DNA of 64,000 bases from Candidatus Saccharibacteria bacterium oral taxon 955 (GCA_010202265.1 CP047918.1:310001-374000); one strand, 5' to 3'; numbered from the stretch's first letter, positions 7,951 through 16,678 are shown. The notes: generated from the letters alone by a model not told the origin. Program-made: numbers and translations.

Positions 7951-9069
7951 CTAGAGCCAGTCGAGATCACCTTCTGCCTCATCCTTTTGATCAAGCGGCG
8001 GTACGCTTGCTGGATCGAGCGGCCAAAGGTCGGTCTTGTTACGGAAGACGTCGCCTGGTTTTGGCCCTTTCCCAAAGTTTTTGAGTATCGTTTGATCACC
8101 AATAGGGATATTAGTGATAGATCGGATGATCTTATCAATATCACTATTGGACGCGACTCGTTCCTCGAGAAATTTGGGCAACTTTTCCAGCTCAAGCGTA
8201 CCTTCGGTTAGACCGATGATACTTGCTTGTACCTCTGGCAACAGGGTGACCTTTGGCAGGGTGACTATACGGTCCTCGCCGTATATATCTTGCCAAAACT
8301 CGCGCGTCTCGTCGTCATTATTGACCTGCAACAAGAAGGCGTGAGCCTGCTTGAGTAGGTCAATAATGACGCGCTTGGTCGAGATTGGCCGGCTCTTTGG
8401 TATTTGCCAGCCATTCTCTGATGCCTTGTCATAGACACTTTCACCAAAGATATCTATGAGCATTCGGTGGTCGACGTACTCCCTGCCGGGGGCGTCCGTC
8501 ACCGTGAAGTCGTACCTTTTTAGTCCGACTCGGTTTATGTACGCGCTCGTTAGATACGCGCCTGCAAACAGCCCGTATTGAGGATCTTCTGGAAAATCCC
8601 CGCCAGCGCGTTCCGGCACCATGAGCGCCAGCTGTCGCACGATCCGCTTAGCCAGCGCTTCGTATTGAGAACGACAGAGGGTCACTCTGTCATCTCGGTC
8701 ACCGAAGATGCTAGTGGCAATCTGCGGATCCATGTCTGGCAGGACTTTACTCAATAGGTCGTATGTGTCTGGCAAGACTTTTAGCGCCTTGTCGACATTA
8801 CTTCCCATTGAGCCGGTCGTATCGAGACGTATCTCGACAGGGACTGGCATCCCGACTTTATTGACAAACAGACCGTCTGGCCGCTCGACGAATCGTATAC
8901 GCGATTCTCGAATCAGCCCAAACTCAGCTGGATCAACTAGTGGATCCAGCTTTTTGGTTTCTCGGTAAGCTTGCTCAGCGGTACTAGTCGCCGGGCCAGT
9001 AGCTGGCACGTATTTAGAACGGGCCGCCAGGTAGGCATCATGGGTAAAACGACGGTATCCCATCGCCAT
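7951..9069 (-). CDS. von Willebrand factor A (vWA) domain protein
   Basis: About 370 residues. The metal-ion-dependent adhesion site is visible: IRLDTTGSMGSN gives Asp83, Thr85 and Ser87 (DxTxS variant of DxSxS), followed by a GDFPED stretch and FTVTDAPG that fit the later metal-site segments. The family binds partner proteins through a bound divalent cation, and cytoplasmic members often scaffold regulatory or conflict systems. There is no signal peptide. ATG at 9069 or 9063: a CAGAGAGG Shine-Dalgarno abuts the first ATG, so 9063 has the better spacing. Second gene of the operon, 20 bases after the kinase-like gene. Confidence 0.8.
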   Translation of the reverse strand: MAMGYRRFTHDAYLAARSKYVPATGPATSTAEQAYRETKKLDPLVDPAEFGLIRESRIRFVERPDGLFVNKVGMPVPVEIRLDTTGSMGSNVDKALKVLPDTYDLLSKVLPDMDPQIATSIFGDRDDRVTLCRSQYEALAKRIVRQLALMVPERAGGDFPEDPQYGLFAGAYLTSAYINRVGLKRYDFTVTDAPGREYVDHRMLIDIFGESVYDKASENGWQIPKSRPISTKRVIIDLLKQAHAFLLQVNNDDETREFWQDIYGEDRIVTLPKVTLLPEVQASIIGLTEGTLELEKLPKFLEERVASNSDIDKIIRSITNIPIGDQTILKNFGKGPKPGDVFRNKTDLWPLDPASVPPLDQKDEAEGDLDWL

Positions 9070-9082
9070 CCTCTCTGTTTGG

Positions 9083-9099
9083 GTCGCTATTATAGCGAC
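9083..9099. repeat. 17-base palindrome at the kinase-like/vWA gene junction
   Basis: gtcgctat (9083-9090) and atagcgac (9092-9099) flank a single central base. It spans the stop codon of the kinase-like gene, just before the vWA Shine-Dalgarno. It could be an RNA hairpin affecting coupling, or a protein-binding site; chance is not excluded. Confidence 0.4.
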
Positions 9100-9893
9100 A
9101 ATGTGGTGAACTCATGAAACGATTGTCCGTATTCGGCCCTGACGAGCTCGTAAAAGCTATCCAGAGCCTCTTCGGCGTTCTTGTAGGCTCCTTTTATCAA
9201 CTGCTGAAGCAGTCTAATATAGGCGCCTGTTTCTCCGTAGGGCCAATGGCCATTTACCTCTCCGCCAAGACTAAACATCACCGCAGAAGCGGCGTCTTTG
9301 ATGTCAAGGACGGCCTTGTCGGCCGGCACTTGATCCTGGTGGAGGAACGCAGACGTCCAGTCTAGGGTAATTGCAAAATGTTGCTGATGGTCCAGCAGAA
9401 CATTACTAGCAGTTATCCTGCGATTTTGGACGCCCTCACCGTGAATATACGCGAGCATCTTGAGTAGTCGTCCCATAATCCATGCACTCGTCTTGATGTC
9501 GACCCTCAGGCCATTCTTGCGACGAATATTGGACATGGGGAGAATACGGCGAACGTCATCTACATCGGCAAAACGATATATATTGATTCGTCGTCTACCT
9601 CGCTCGGGCGATACTCCAGACTCTACTAGCAGTGGATAGAGTCGTTCGTAATGTAGGTGATGGTTGGTAAGCTTGGCGTATTCAGCGTCAAATAGCTCTG
9701 CGGTTGTCGCAAGACGTCGCAGTATAAACGCCGCACGCTCAAGGCCCCCGTTATATTTACGAGAGGCGGCAATCTGGGCTAGATGCCATCGGCCGGACTC
9801 TTCTTCTCTCGCGAGATGGAAAGAGTACGACTCGGTATCTGCTAGCTGCCGAGCTTGTATGTCATATAAGCCGGAGGCGCCTTTTAGGAACAT
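9090..9893 (-). CDS. Protein kinase-like fold protein, probable pseudokinase
   Basis: 267 residues, first gene of a four-gene operon. The C-terminal lobe resembles protein kinases: AYIHGEGVQNRRITASNVLL (residues 148-167) aligns with the catalytic loop, and ITLDWTSA (residues 175-182) with the DFG segment. The usual HRDxKxxN is NRRxTxxN: the catalytic Asp is Arg159 and the loop Lys is Thr161, while Asn164 and the DFG-equivalent Asp178 remain. It is therefore likely to bind nucleotide but not to phosphorylate in the normal way. It is close to minimal size for the fold. GAGGTG Shine-Dalgarno precedes ATG 9893. A strongly diverged active kinase or aminoglycoside-kinase-like enzyme is the alternative. 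Confidence 0.6.
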   Translation of the reverse strand: MFLKGASGLYDIQARQLADTESYSFHLAREEESGRWHLAQIAASRKYNGGLERAAFILRRLATTAELFDAEYAKLTNHHLHYERLYPLLVESGVSPERGRRRINIYRFADVDDVRRILPMSNIRRKNGLRVDIKTSAWIMGRLLKMLAYIHGEGVQNRRITASNVLLDHQQHFAITLDWTSAFLHQDQVPADKAVLDIKDAASAVMFSLGGEVNGHWPYGETGAYIRLLQQLIKGAYKNAEEALDSFYELVRAEYGQSFHEFTTLSL

Positions 9894-9920
9894 GTGTCAC
9901 CTCTTTTTTAGTTTGTGTTT

Positions 9921-9963
9921 TTAGGGTGGTTGGTTGTTAATGAACAGATGCGTCCCACCCTAA
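9921..9963 (-). promoter_or_regulatory. Inverted repeat in the leader of the kinase-like/vWA/PurA-like operon
   Basis: ttagggtgg (9921-9929) pairs perfectly with ccaccctaa (9955-9963). It lies 28 bases upstream of the first start codon with no T-run, so it is not a terminator. A/T-rich promoter-like sequence lies at about 9965-10010. It could be an operator or a leader hairpin. Confidence 0.4.
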
Positions 9964-10057
9964 ACATCGGTTTATACATTATTTCAATAATCCATATAAA
10001 AATCAAGCTGGCTGGAGTTTCATGTTGGTGGTCTAGCCTGGGTCGATGAAGCTGGGC

Positions 10058-10750
10058 TCATTGACGATCAATGACTAGATAGTCACCGCGCTTCATGTTG
10101 TTTAGCGTATAATTGCCGAACTGTACACGATGGAGGCGCTTCACTTCGTAACCGAGAGCAGAAAATGTACGGCGAATTTGACGATTGCGACCCTCACTCA
10201 TCGTTACCTGCCACTTGTCACGACGTTCGTCTGATAATCGCGCGAGCGTGAGCTGGGATCGTCCGTCCTCGAGTTGGACGCCAAAATCGCTAATCATTTG
10301 CTGATGTAGTGGCGCGAGGTCGTTGTCCAGCTGAACATGATATATCTTTGTTTTTGTAAATTTCGGATGGGTCATCCGGTAGGCGAAGTCACCGTCGTTT
10401 GTGAGAAGCAGGAGCCCGGAACTGTTGCGGTCGAGACGCCCTACGGGCTTGAGTCTGTGATACTCGGCTGGTAGGAGTGTGTAAATTGTCGGGCTGTTAC
10501 CTTGGGGTTTCCGTGAGCAGACGTACCCGACTGGCTTGTTGAGGGCTAGGTAGATGAGCTTTTGAGGCTTTTTCGAGATTGAGGCGCCAGCGACGGTGAC
10601 ATTATCGCCTGGTTTCACCCTAGCACCTAGCGCGGTTGGTCGGCCATTTATCTCGACTGTCGATGAGTCGATCAGCACATCTGCTTCGCGACGCGAAATA
10701 CCCAGCTGGAGAGCTAGGTATTTATTGAGACGGGTTGAGTTATCCGTCAT
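10058..10750 (-). CDS. RsuA/RluB-family rRNA pseudouridine synthase
   Basis: Isomerises a specific uridine in rRNA. 230 residues: an N-terminal S4 RNA-binding domain (about residues 5-50, RLNKYLALQLGISRREAD), then the catalytic domain with GRLDRNSSG, Asp107 being the nucleophile, and the C-terminal RNRQIRRTF and GxLxR-like motifs of the RsuA/RluB/RluE/RluF group. The exact target (23S versus 16S) cannot be assigned. It begins 9 bases after the response-regulator stop with no clear Shine-Dalgarno, so translational coupling is likely. Confidence 0.9.
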   Translation of the reverse strand: MTDNSTRLNKYLALQLGISRREADVLIDSSTVEINGRPTALGARVKPGDNVTVAGASISKKPQKLIYLALNKPVGYVCSRKPQGNSPTIYTLLPAEYHRLKPVGRLDRNSSGLLLLTNDGDFAYRMTHPKFTKTKIYHVQLDNDLAPLHQQMISDFGVQLEDGRSQLTLARLSDERRDKWQVTMSEGRNRQIRRTFSALGYEVKRLHRVQFGNYTLNNMKRGDYLVIDRQ

Positions 10751-10759
10751 GTAGTTTTT

Positions 10760-11944
10760 CTACGCACCTGGTGCCTGTGGCGCGGTTGGGGTTGCAGGCG
10801 GTGTAGATGCTGTAGCCGACGACACGCCTGGATTTACGGGCGAAGCTACTGGTATCGGTCCTGACATTGGCATCTGGACTGGGCTTGAGTTTGGAGATGG
10901 AGCCGGAGCGGGAGCTTGAGGTGTTGGCTCTATCGGAGCGGAAGTAGGGGCGGTGGGTGCTGGGGTTGTGATTTGTTGAGGCGCTTCTGGGCGTGGTGTC
11001 TCCTCAAACTCAAGACCACTTGGCTCGGGGTGTGGTGTAGCTTGGGTTTGTGTCTGCGGAGGAGTCGGTATCGTAGGTGCTGGTATCGGAGTTGGTGCAG
11101 TTGACACACTTGGAGCTACAGGGCTTGGGCCTGGTATTGACTCCTGGGCAGGACTCGGTATTGGCGTTGGGGCTGGAATTGAGTTCTGGGGTGCAGGTGC
11201 TGTTGGAGGGGCAATATCGGATACTGGAGTTGGAGCTTGGTCGACGCTAGCCAGCTCCTTGTCCATTAGCTCATTAAAGTTGGGCTCATTTTGACCCTCA
11301 GGGCGTGTAAGAGGTTGGATGATTCGATCAGCTAGGTTGCCTGGTCTCGGAGTGGAGAATGGTGCCGTGGGCTGAGGAAGTGTGCTCTCAGTTTGCTGAG
11401 GAGCAGCAATGTACGGCTGAGGTGCGACTGGCGCGGTGTGGCTTTGGACTGGAGCTGATGCCTGCGGTGTAGGTGTTGTTGGGGGTGTGCTTGCGCTAGG
11501 GGGATTTGGTCGAGGAGCTGGGTTTGCCGGAGCTGCGGGCCTCGGAGAGACGAGGGGCTTCTGTCCGCTAACTGGAGCATCGCTCAGTACTTCGTGGACG
11601 GTTCGTACGACATCTTCGATACCAACCTGGGACTTGACTAGATAACGATCAGCCCCGAGAGCAACGCCGCGCTGACGTTGTTCTTCGCTCGACAAGGCTG
11701 TCATCATGATAACCTTGATGTTTTTTGTTTCAGTAGTACTGCGGAGGATGTCGAGCATGTCAAATCCACTGATTTTTGGCATCATGACATCGCTCAAAAT
11801 CAGGTCTGGACGATCCTTGATCGCCATTGCCAGAGCCTCTTCCCCATCACCGGCGGAGACGATGTCGTAGCCTTCCGCAAGGAGGCGGACGCCATAAATC
11901 TCGCGTAAGCTTTTGTCGTCCTCTACTAGCAAAATCTTGGTCAT
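10760..11944 (-). CDS. Response regulator with long Pro/Thr/Ala-rich tail
   Basis: Receiver domain in residues 1-125: acidic pair Asp9/Asp10, phospho-acceptor Asp52 (LILSDVMMP), Thr near TALSS and the conserved Lys in LVKSQVG. The remaining 270 residues are low-complexity, dominated by Pro, Ala, Thr and Ser, with no DNA-binding domain. It lies 52 bases downstream of a histidine kinase gene, its likely partner. AGGAGA Shine-Dalgarno precedes ATG 11944. Output is probably by protein interaction; the tail may be a flexible linker. The histidine kinase has a similar tail, which is unusual and suggests the two disordered tails act together. Confidence 0.85.
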   Translation of the reverse strand: MTKILLVEDDKSLREIYGVRLLAEGYDIVSAGDGEEALAMAIKDRPDLILSDVMMPKISGFDMLDILRSTTETKNIKVIMMTALSSEEQRQRGVALGADRYLVKSQVGIEDVVRTVHEVLSDAPVSGQKPLVSPRPAAPANPAPRPNPPSASTPPTTPTPQASAPVQSHTAPVAPQPYIAAPQQTESTLPQPTAPFSTPRPGNLADRIIQPLTRPEGQNEPNFNELMDKELASVDQAPTPVSDIAPPTAPAPQNSIPAPTPIPSPAQESIPGPSPVAPSVSTAPTPIPAPTIPTPPQTQTQATPHPEPSGLEFEETPRPEAPQQITTPAPTAPTSAPIEPTPQAPAPAPSPNSSPVQMPMSGPIPVASPVNPGVSSATASTPPATPTAPQAPGA

Positions 11945-11996
11945 AACTATCTCCTATTGTAGTTGGTGAATTGCAAAAAAGCCATACCCCTTATGG

Positions 11997-13820
11997 TTAT
12001 TGTTGTCTTGGGGGTATATTGATCGGCGTATTATCCCGTCTCGACAGGTATTGCTCGGGGTTGGCTTCGATTGTGCTGAGGGGCGTGTTGACTAGCTGAA
12101 CAGCCTCTGATACGGGTGCTGGGGCCACGTGCTGAGGTCCTGGTGCTTGATGTTGAGCTGTAGGGTATTCGGGTGCTGTCATTGGCGTCGGTGTTGATGA
12201 TGTTGGCGGTGTAGTTACGACAGGCTGCATCGGGGCGTTGGTGGCTACGGAATCTGAAGCCTGGGGATTGTGACCTGGTGCTGTGGCTTGTTGTGGCTTA
12301 TCGGCTGACTCTTTTTCGGCTTTGAGTTTGGATTGTTCGATTAGCCTTCGCGCTTCATCGTGATCGGTGCGTGGAATTTCAACAAAGAATGTACTGCCGT
12401 GCTTGTACTCGCTTTCTACCCAGATACGTCCACCGATGGTTTCGGTGAGTCGTCGGCAGAGGTATAGGCCTAGGCCGGTGCCACCGATTTCGCGCGTGTC
12501 GGAGTTGTCGACACGATAGAATTTTTGAAACAAATGAGACTGATCTTCGTGCGGGATACCGATGCCAGTGTCGGCGATACTGATAACTATATGCGAATGA
12601 TCGCCTGTAACGTCGACGCTCACTTCTCCCTCGGGCGTGTATTTGATAGCATTTTCTACTAGGTTTTGAACAACTTCACGTAAATGGTCGTTGTCTACGT
12701 AGGCATAAAAGACTGGATTGAGACGCTTCACCGGATCCTCGACAGAGGTCTCATCAGGATCTGGTTTGTAGATGATGCGGAGATTTTTTTCTTTGGCTTT
12801 TGGGGTGAGACCCTCGACGATATCATGAATAAACGGAACTACGTCGATAATTTTTGGATCATTCTTGAGGCGAGAGTCGTCGGCTTTGCTGACGTCTAAC
12901 AGATCGGCAAATAATCGTCCTAGGTGCTGAGCGGACTCATGGGCCTTTGTGATGAAGTCACGGGCTTTGTCGTCGATTTGTGCGGTAGCTGGGTTGAGAG
13001 CTAGCCCGAGATAACCTTCTATACTAGCAACTGGTGTACGCATTTCGTGGCTGGCGGTTGAGATAAACTCAGCTCGCTGGCGTTCATCAGACTTCTCGAT
13101 AGTGACATCTCGAAAAACAACTATAACTCCGTTGCCAAGCTGGCCAACTGGGTTGACGGAGATGCTAGCCAGGAAGGTCTTGCCAGACTGGGTCTCGAGG
13201 CTGAAGTTGTCGTTTTTTTGTGGTTTATGTGTCGTGAGAGCTAGCGCGACGGGGTCATTCGTTTCGGACACGGCTTGATTCTTACTGTCTAGCATCTTGA
13301 GGATTGATTTGTAGCTTAAGTTTGTTGCATCTTGCTTGCCCCAGCCAATTAGCTGCTGAGCTGCTGGGTTGATGAGCTGAACGGTTCCCCGTCCGTCTAA
13401 AGCAAGGACGCCCTCTCCGATAGCGTTGATAACTACCTCTGAGGTTCCAGCAACCTGGCTAAGCTCGCTAGCGAGTTCGTTGTAGGCTCTGTCCTGTTTG
13501 GTCTCGTCTGCCGATGAGGCATTGCGTCCCCATAGAATAAGCCCTATCACTAGTGGAGTGCCACTAAGTACTGATAATGTGATTAGTTGTCCGGGGCTGG
13601 GATCGACAGCGAGGTACTGGTAAATTAGGAGTGCGGCAAAGGTGGTGAGACTTATGGTCAGACCTCTGAGGCTGATAAATGCACCAAATGGTAGCAAAAA
13701 TATAAATAAACCCAAAAATACAGAGCTTACACCACCAGTTTGGGCGACGAGTATAGTAGTAGAGACAAGAACGAGGCCGTAATTGACGAGTAGAGATGAT
13801 CGAAGTTTTTGGAGTGGCAC
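11997..13820 (-). CDS. Membrane sensor histidine kinase (PAS, HisKA, HATPase)
   Basis: 607 residues from GTG 13820: several membrane helices (residues 9-97), a PAS domain (about 125-240), HisKA with FISTASHEMRTP (His258), and an ATPase domain with LVENAIKYTPEG, DTGIGIP and GGTGLGLYL. A Pro/Thr-rich tail of about 120 residues follows. The true start is doubtful: the same frame continues upstream for about 70 codons, encoding two more hydrophobic helices, but has no start codon; an ATG at 14034 is out of frame by one base at a run of seven C/G. Partner is the response regulator just downstream. Confidence 0.88.
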   Translation of the reverse strand: MPLQKLRSSLLVNYGLVLVSTTILVAQTGGVSSVFLGLFIFLLPFGAFISLRGLTISLTTFAALLIYQYLAVDPSPGQLITLSVLSGTPLVIGLILWGRNASSADETKQDRAYNELASELSQVAGTSEVVINAIGEGVLALDGRGTVQLINPAAQQLIGWGKQDATNLSYKSILKMLDSKNQAVSETNDPVALALTTHKPQKNDNFSLETQSGKTFLASISVNPVGQLGNGVIVVFRDVTIEKSDERQRAEFISTASHEMRTPVASIEGYLGLALNPATAQIDDKARDFITKAHESAQHLGRLFADLLDVSKADDSRLKNDPKIIDVVPFIHDIVEGLTPKAKEKNLRIIYKPDPDETSVEDPVKRLNPVFYAYVDNDHLREVVQNLVENAIKYTPEGEVSVDVTGDHSHIVISIADTGIGIPHEDQSHLFQKFYRVDNSDTREIGGTGLGLYLCRRLTETIGGRIWVESEYKHGSTFFVEIPRTDHDEARRLIEQSKLKAEKESADKPQQATAPGHNPQASDSVATNAPMQPVVTTPPTSSTPTPMTAPEYPTAQHQAPGPQHVAPAPVSEAVQLVNTPLSTIEANPEQYLSRRDNTPINIPPRQQ

Positions 13821-14034
13821 TACAAAATAGCTGACACCAATTACAAACAGAGACGTAAGTGCAATAACCCCTGGGATAAGTGGGACAACAAGATTATGGT
13901 TCAGGGTGTTAGTGCTGGCAAATGTCGACCATGCAAAAAGACTACCTATTACGGTCGCTACGAGAAATAGCGCCTCGCTAGTGCGGCGGTGCCAAAAACG
14001 GCTAAGCTGGCGTGACGTGGTATTGCCCCCCCAT
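13821..14034 (-). other. In-frame N-terminal extension of the histidine kinase, disrupted at a G7 run
   Basis: The kinase frame stays open upstream to 14035 and reads as protein-like, hydrophobic sequence (for example SEALFLVATVIGSLFAW). ATG 14034-14032 leads straight into seven G residues (C run at 14026-14032 on +). Removing one G would place this ATG in frame with the kinase, giving a protein of about 680 residues with a full membrane domain. An extended -10 (TGGTATACT, box 14061-14066) lies 26 bases upstream, supporting initiation here. A sequencing indel, a real mutation or a phase-variable tract would each explain it. Confidence 0.6.
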
Positions 14035-14194
14035 AGTTATTCTATTTAGTACTTATGTTTAGTATACCAGACAACTGGAAACGGTACTAGCGACGCTGGC
14101 TTTGGTTGGTTTAGTGAGGCTGTAGTTTGTGTCTTGGCGGCGTTTTAATGGAAATACTACGAATTTTACGCTTCGATCAGTATAATGGATGTAT

Positions 14195-15034
14195 ATGAAT
14201 CAGATTTTCAAAACTACACTTCTAATGGCTGGTCTGACGGGTCTTTTCATGGCTCTTGGTTATCTAATCGGCGGACAAAATGGTATGCTCATGGCACTGA
14301 TTTTTGCGAGTGTCGGCAATATCGGTATGTATTTTTTCAGCGACTCTCTAGTCTTGAAAATGCAAGGTGCGCATCCACTTGATGGTAAATACCCACAGGT
14401 AGAGAAAATAGTTCAGGATCTCGTGTCGCGTGAGGGTATGCCGATGCCAAAGCTTTACTACGTCCCTACCCCAATTCCAAACGCGTTTGCGACGGGTCGG
14501 TCACCACAGCATGCTGCGGTTGCGGTAACCGATGGGATTATGGAGATCCTAGACGATAATGAGCTAAAAGCGGTCCTAGCGCATGAGCTAGGGCATGTCA
14601 AAAACCGAGACATGCTTGTTTCGACGATTGCCGCCTGTTTGGCTGGTGCGATAAGTTACCTCGCGCAGATTGCGTACTTTTTCGGTGGGTCGGACGACGA
14701 CCGTAACCCGTTTGTAGCGATTGCAATGATGATATTAGCGCCGTTTGCAGCAATGATCATCCAGATGGCCATCTCGCGTTCTCGAGAATACCTGGCTGAC
14801 GAGCATTCGCAGCATGTATTAGGAAACGGTAAGCATCTCGAGTCGGCGTTGATGAAACTCGAGGGCTGGAAGCAGCAGACACCGCCTATAGAGGGTAGCC
14901 CCAGTCAGGAAGCGACAAATGCACTGATGTTTGCCAATATGTTTTCGGCACGGGGTCTAGCGAATTTGTTTAGCACTCACCCATCGACCGAGGATCGGAT
15001 CAAGCGGTTAAAAGAGCTTGATGGCCGACAGTAG
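14195..15034 (+). CDS. htpX: HtpX-like M48 membrane metalloprotease
   Basis: Membrane-protein quality-control zinc protease. About 279 residues: two N-terminal helices (about 8-50), the zinc motif HELGH with the downstream glutamate in SREYLADEHS, and two further helices between them, the standard HtpX layout. TATAAT at 14181-14186 precedes ATGs at 14189 and 14195; with a start point about 7 bases after the -10, ATG 14195 (MNQIFK) gives a leaderless mRNA and is preferred. No neighbour shares a pathway. Confidence 0.92.
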   Translation: MNQIFKTTLLMAGLTGLFMALGYLIGGQNGMLMALIFASVGNIGMYFFSDSLVLKMQGAHPLDGKYPQVEKIVQDLVSREGMPMPKLYYVPTPIPNAFATGRSPQHAAVAVTDGIMEILDDNELKAVLAHELGHVKNRDMLVSTIAACLAGAISYLAQIAYFFGGSDDDRNPFVAIAMMILAPFAAMIIQMAISRSREYLADEHSQHVLGNGKHLESALMKLEGWKQQTPPIEGSPSQEATNALMFANMFSARGLANLFSTHPSTEDRIKRLKELDGRQ

Positions 15035-15083
15035 TTTTATAGCTAGACAAGCCAGACGATAATTGCTATAGTAGTCGGAGTTC

Positions 15084-15158
15084 GGCCTTATCGTCTAACG
15101 GTTAGGACACAAGGTTCTCATCCTTGCAATCCGGGTTCGATTCCCGGTAAGGTCACCA
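15084..15158 (+). tRNA. tRNA-Glu (anticodon CTC), CCA encoded
   Basis: 75 bases folding into a full cloverleaf: acceptor GGCCTTA with TAAGGTC (one G-U), D-arm with GTCTAACGGTTAGGAC, anticodon loop TTCTCAT giving CTC, T-arm CGGG-TTCGATTC-CCGG, then A and encoded CCA. It is the probable integration site of the adjacent element: the recombinase frame on the opposite strand runs into it. Confidence 0.96.
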
Positions 15159-16678
15159 TAAAGGGATTTATATTCCGTTCGGATTTGAAACAGCTCGTTT
15201 ACCTCTGGTGGCGGGCTGTTTTTGTGGGTTCCAAAGTTTATTTGTTCGTAGGTTGGAAGTTTGTTGAATACAGCACCGAAAAAGGCGGCTTTTCGCAGTG
15301 GATTACAGAGGTCAAGCAGTAGTTCTGACAGGTGTTCCAAAATATATTTAGCGTATTGCAAAACTTGGTCAAATTCAGCTTGCAAATTCGGCTGCCTGGC
15401 AATTTCTTCATCCAGCTCTGCTAATTCTTTTTCGACGCTAACAATATCCTCTTCAAGGTACTTTAGGGCCGTCTCGCTTGTGACAATACGCATCCGATCA
15501 ACGGTTGCCTTGATTTGGCTTTGCAGGATATCGCGATGCTCTAGGCGCTGCCTATTAGCATCAATCTGCTTGGTCTGACGTTCGCGCCACAATTCAGCGA
15601 TAGCGGCGATAACATCGTCAATGTATTCTGGCTTGATAGCGATAGTCCTTACAAAGTCTTCTATTGTCTCATCAAATTCAGGCTTCGGTACGCGGAAGTA
15701 ATGGCCATCACGGCTACAGTGATAGGCTGGATAGTGTTTACCTAGTTTGCCACGAGTAGCGCTACCAGATAGTGTCTTACCACATTTAGGACAGGCGACT
15801 ACCTGTTTGTATGGATAATCTGGATTATAAATTTGTTTATTTTTCAAATGATCCGGAACTGCCTTATGTTTAATAGTGATACTATCATGGCTATCAACCT
15901 CCACGAAGACTCGGCCGCGATTAGCTTCATTGAATAAATCCACGCTGACGAGCCCATCAAACTGCGCTTTAACTGGCTTATCATGTGTCCATTTTTCTTT
16001 AATAATACCGCAATATACCAATTTACTGGTGTATTGATCAATCATTTTGGCGGTCATTTTTCGGCCGCCAATCTGTCGTTTAATTTTCGTTCGGTCGTAT
16101 TTGTCACGTACAATCGTCACGCGAGAACGAAAGCCCATAGAATTAAGCTCATCGGCAATTTGCTGGTTTGTATAAACATGCGCAGCGCGCATCTCAAACA
16201 GTCTGATAATAAACTTTGCCTCATTCTTATCAGGCTTAAGAATAGTCCTCTTGCCATTTTTAGTATCAATTTTGACACTGCGGAATCCATAGTGCGGGCG
16301 TCTCATCCAATAGCCAAGCTGCGTGTAGCGAATCTCCGCACCAATCATACGGCTCATAATATCGCGCATCTCGTCCTTAGCTCGTTCAGCTTCAAGATAC
16401 TCAGATTTTTGTGTAGGATTAAATTCGCTCCAATAGTATTTAAAACCAGTGTGTTCAAGGGTGTTAATTTGTTGCTTACCAATAACACCATACATATCTT
16501 CAAGCGCGATACCAAGCCTAGTCAACTGCCGCTTCAGCGGTGAATAATAATCACCACCGCCTCGTGTAAAGCGATCAATTGACTTAATAAGAACAACCTG
16601 AAAGCCTTTGCTCTTATCTTTGCAGACATCAATGACCTTTTGCATTGGTTGTACTTCATGCGAAGCAGACTCAAGCAA
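15095..16678 (-). CDS. Large serine recombinase, N-terminally truncated (probable pseudogene)
   Basis: About 527 residues from TTG 16678. Visible: the end of the catalytic domain (IKSIDRFTRGG), the recombinase domain (YGFRSVKI, TNQQIADELN), a zinc ribbon (CPKCGKTL then HCSRDG, about residues 293-322) and a coiled-coil C-terminal region. The first part of the catalytic domain, including the YxRVS motif with the nucleophilic serine, is missing; upstream the frame reads about 20 further codons to a TAG without it. It cannot catalyse recombination as it stands. The last 20 or so codons read antisense into tRNA-Glu, so the native C-terminus is blurred by integration. Confidence 0.8.
   Translation of the reverse strand: MLESASHEVQPMQKVIDVCKDKSKGFQVVLIKSIDRFTRGGGDYYSPLKRQLTRLGIALEDMYGVIGKQQINTLEHTGFKYYWSEFNPTQKSEYLEAERAKDEMRDIMSRMIGAEIRYTQLGYWMRRPHYGFRSVKIDTKNGKRTILKPDKNEAKFIIRLFEMRAAHVYTNQQIADELNSMGFRSRVTIVRDKYDRTKIKRQIGGRKMTAKMIDQYTSKLVYCGIIKEKWTHDKPVKAQFDGLVSVDLFNEANRGRVFVEVDSHDSITIKHKAVPDHLKNKQIYNPDYPYKQVVACPKCGKTLSGSATRGKLGKHYPAYHCSRDGHYFRVPKPEFDETIEDFVRTIAIKPEYIDDVIAAIAELWRERQTKQIDANRQRLEHRDILQSQIKATVDRMRIVTSETALKYLEEDIVSVEKELAELDEEIARQPNLQAEFDQVLQYAKYILEHLSELLLDLCNPLRKAAFFGAVFNKLPTYEQINFGTHKNSPPPEVNELFQIRTEYKSLYGDLTGNRTRIARMRTLCPNR

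Noticed and set aside
15084..15158. Direct repeat of the tRNA-Glu 3' end as the right attachment site
   Set aside because: No second copy of the T-arm and acceptor sequence was found by eye up to 22 kb, so attR was not called.
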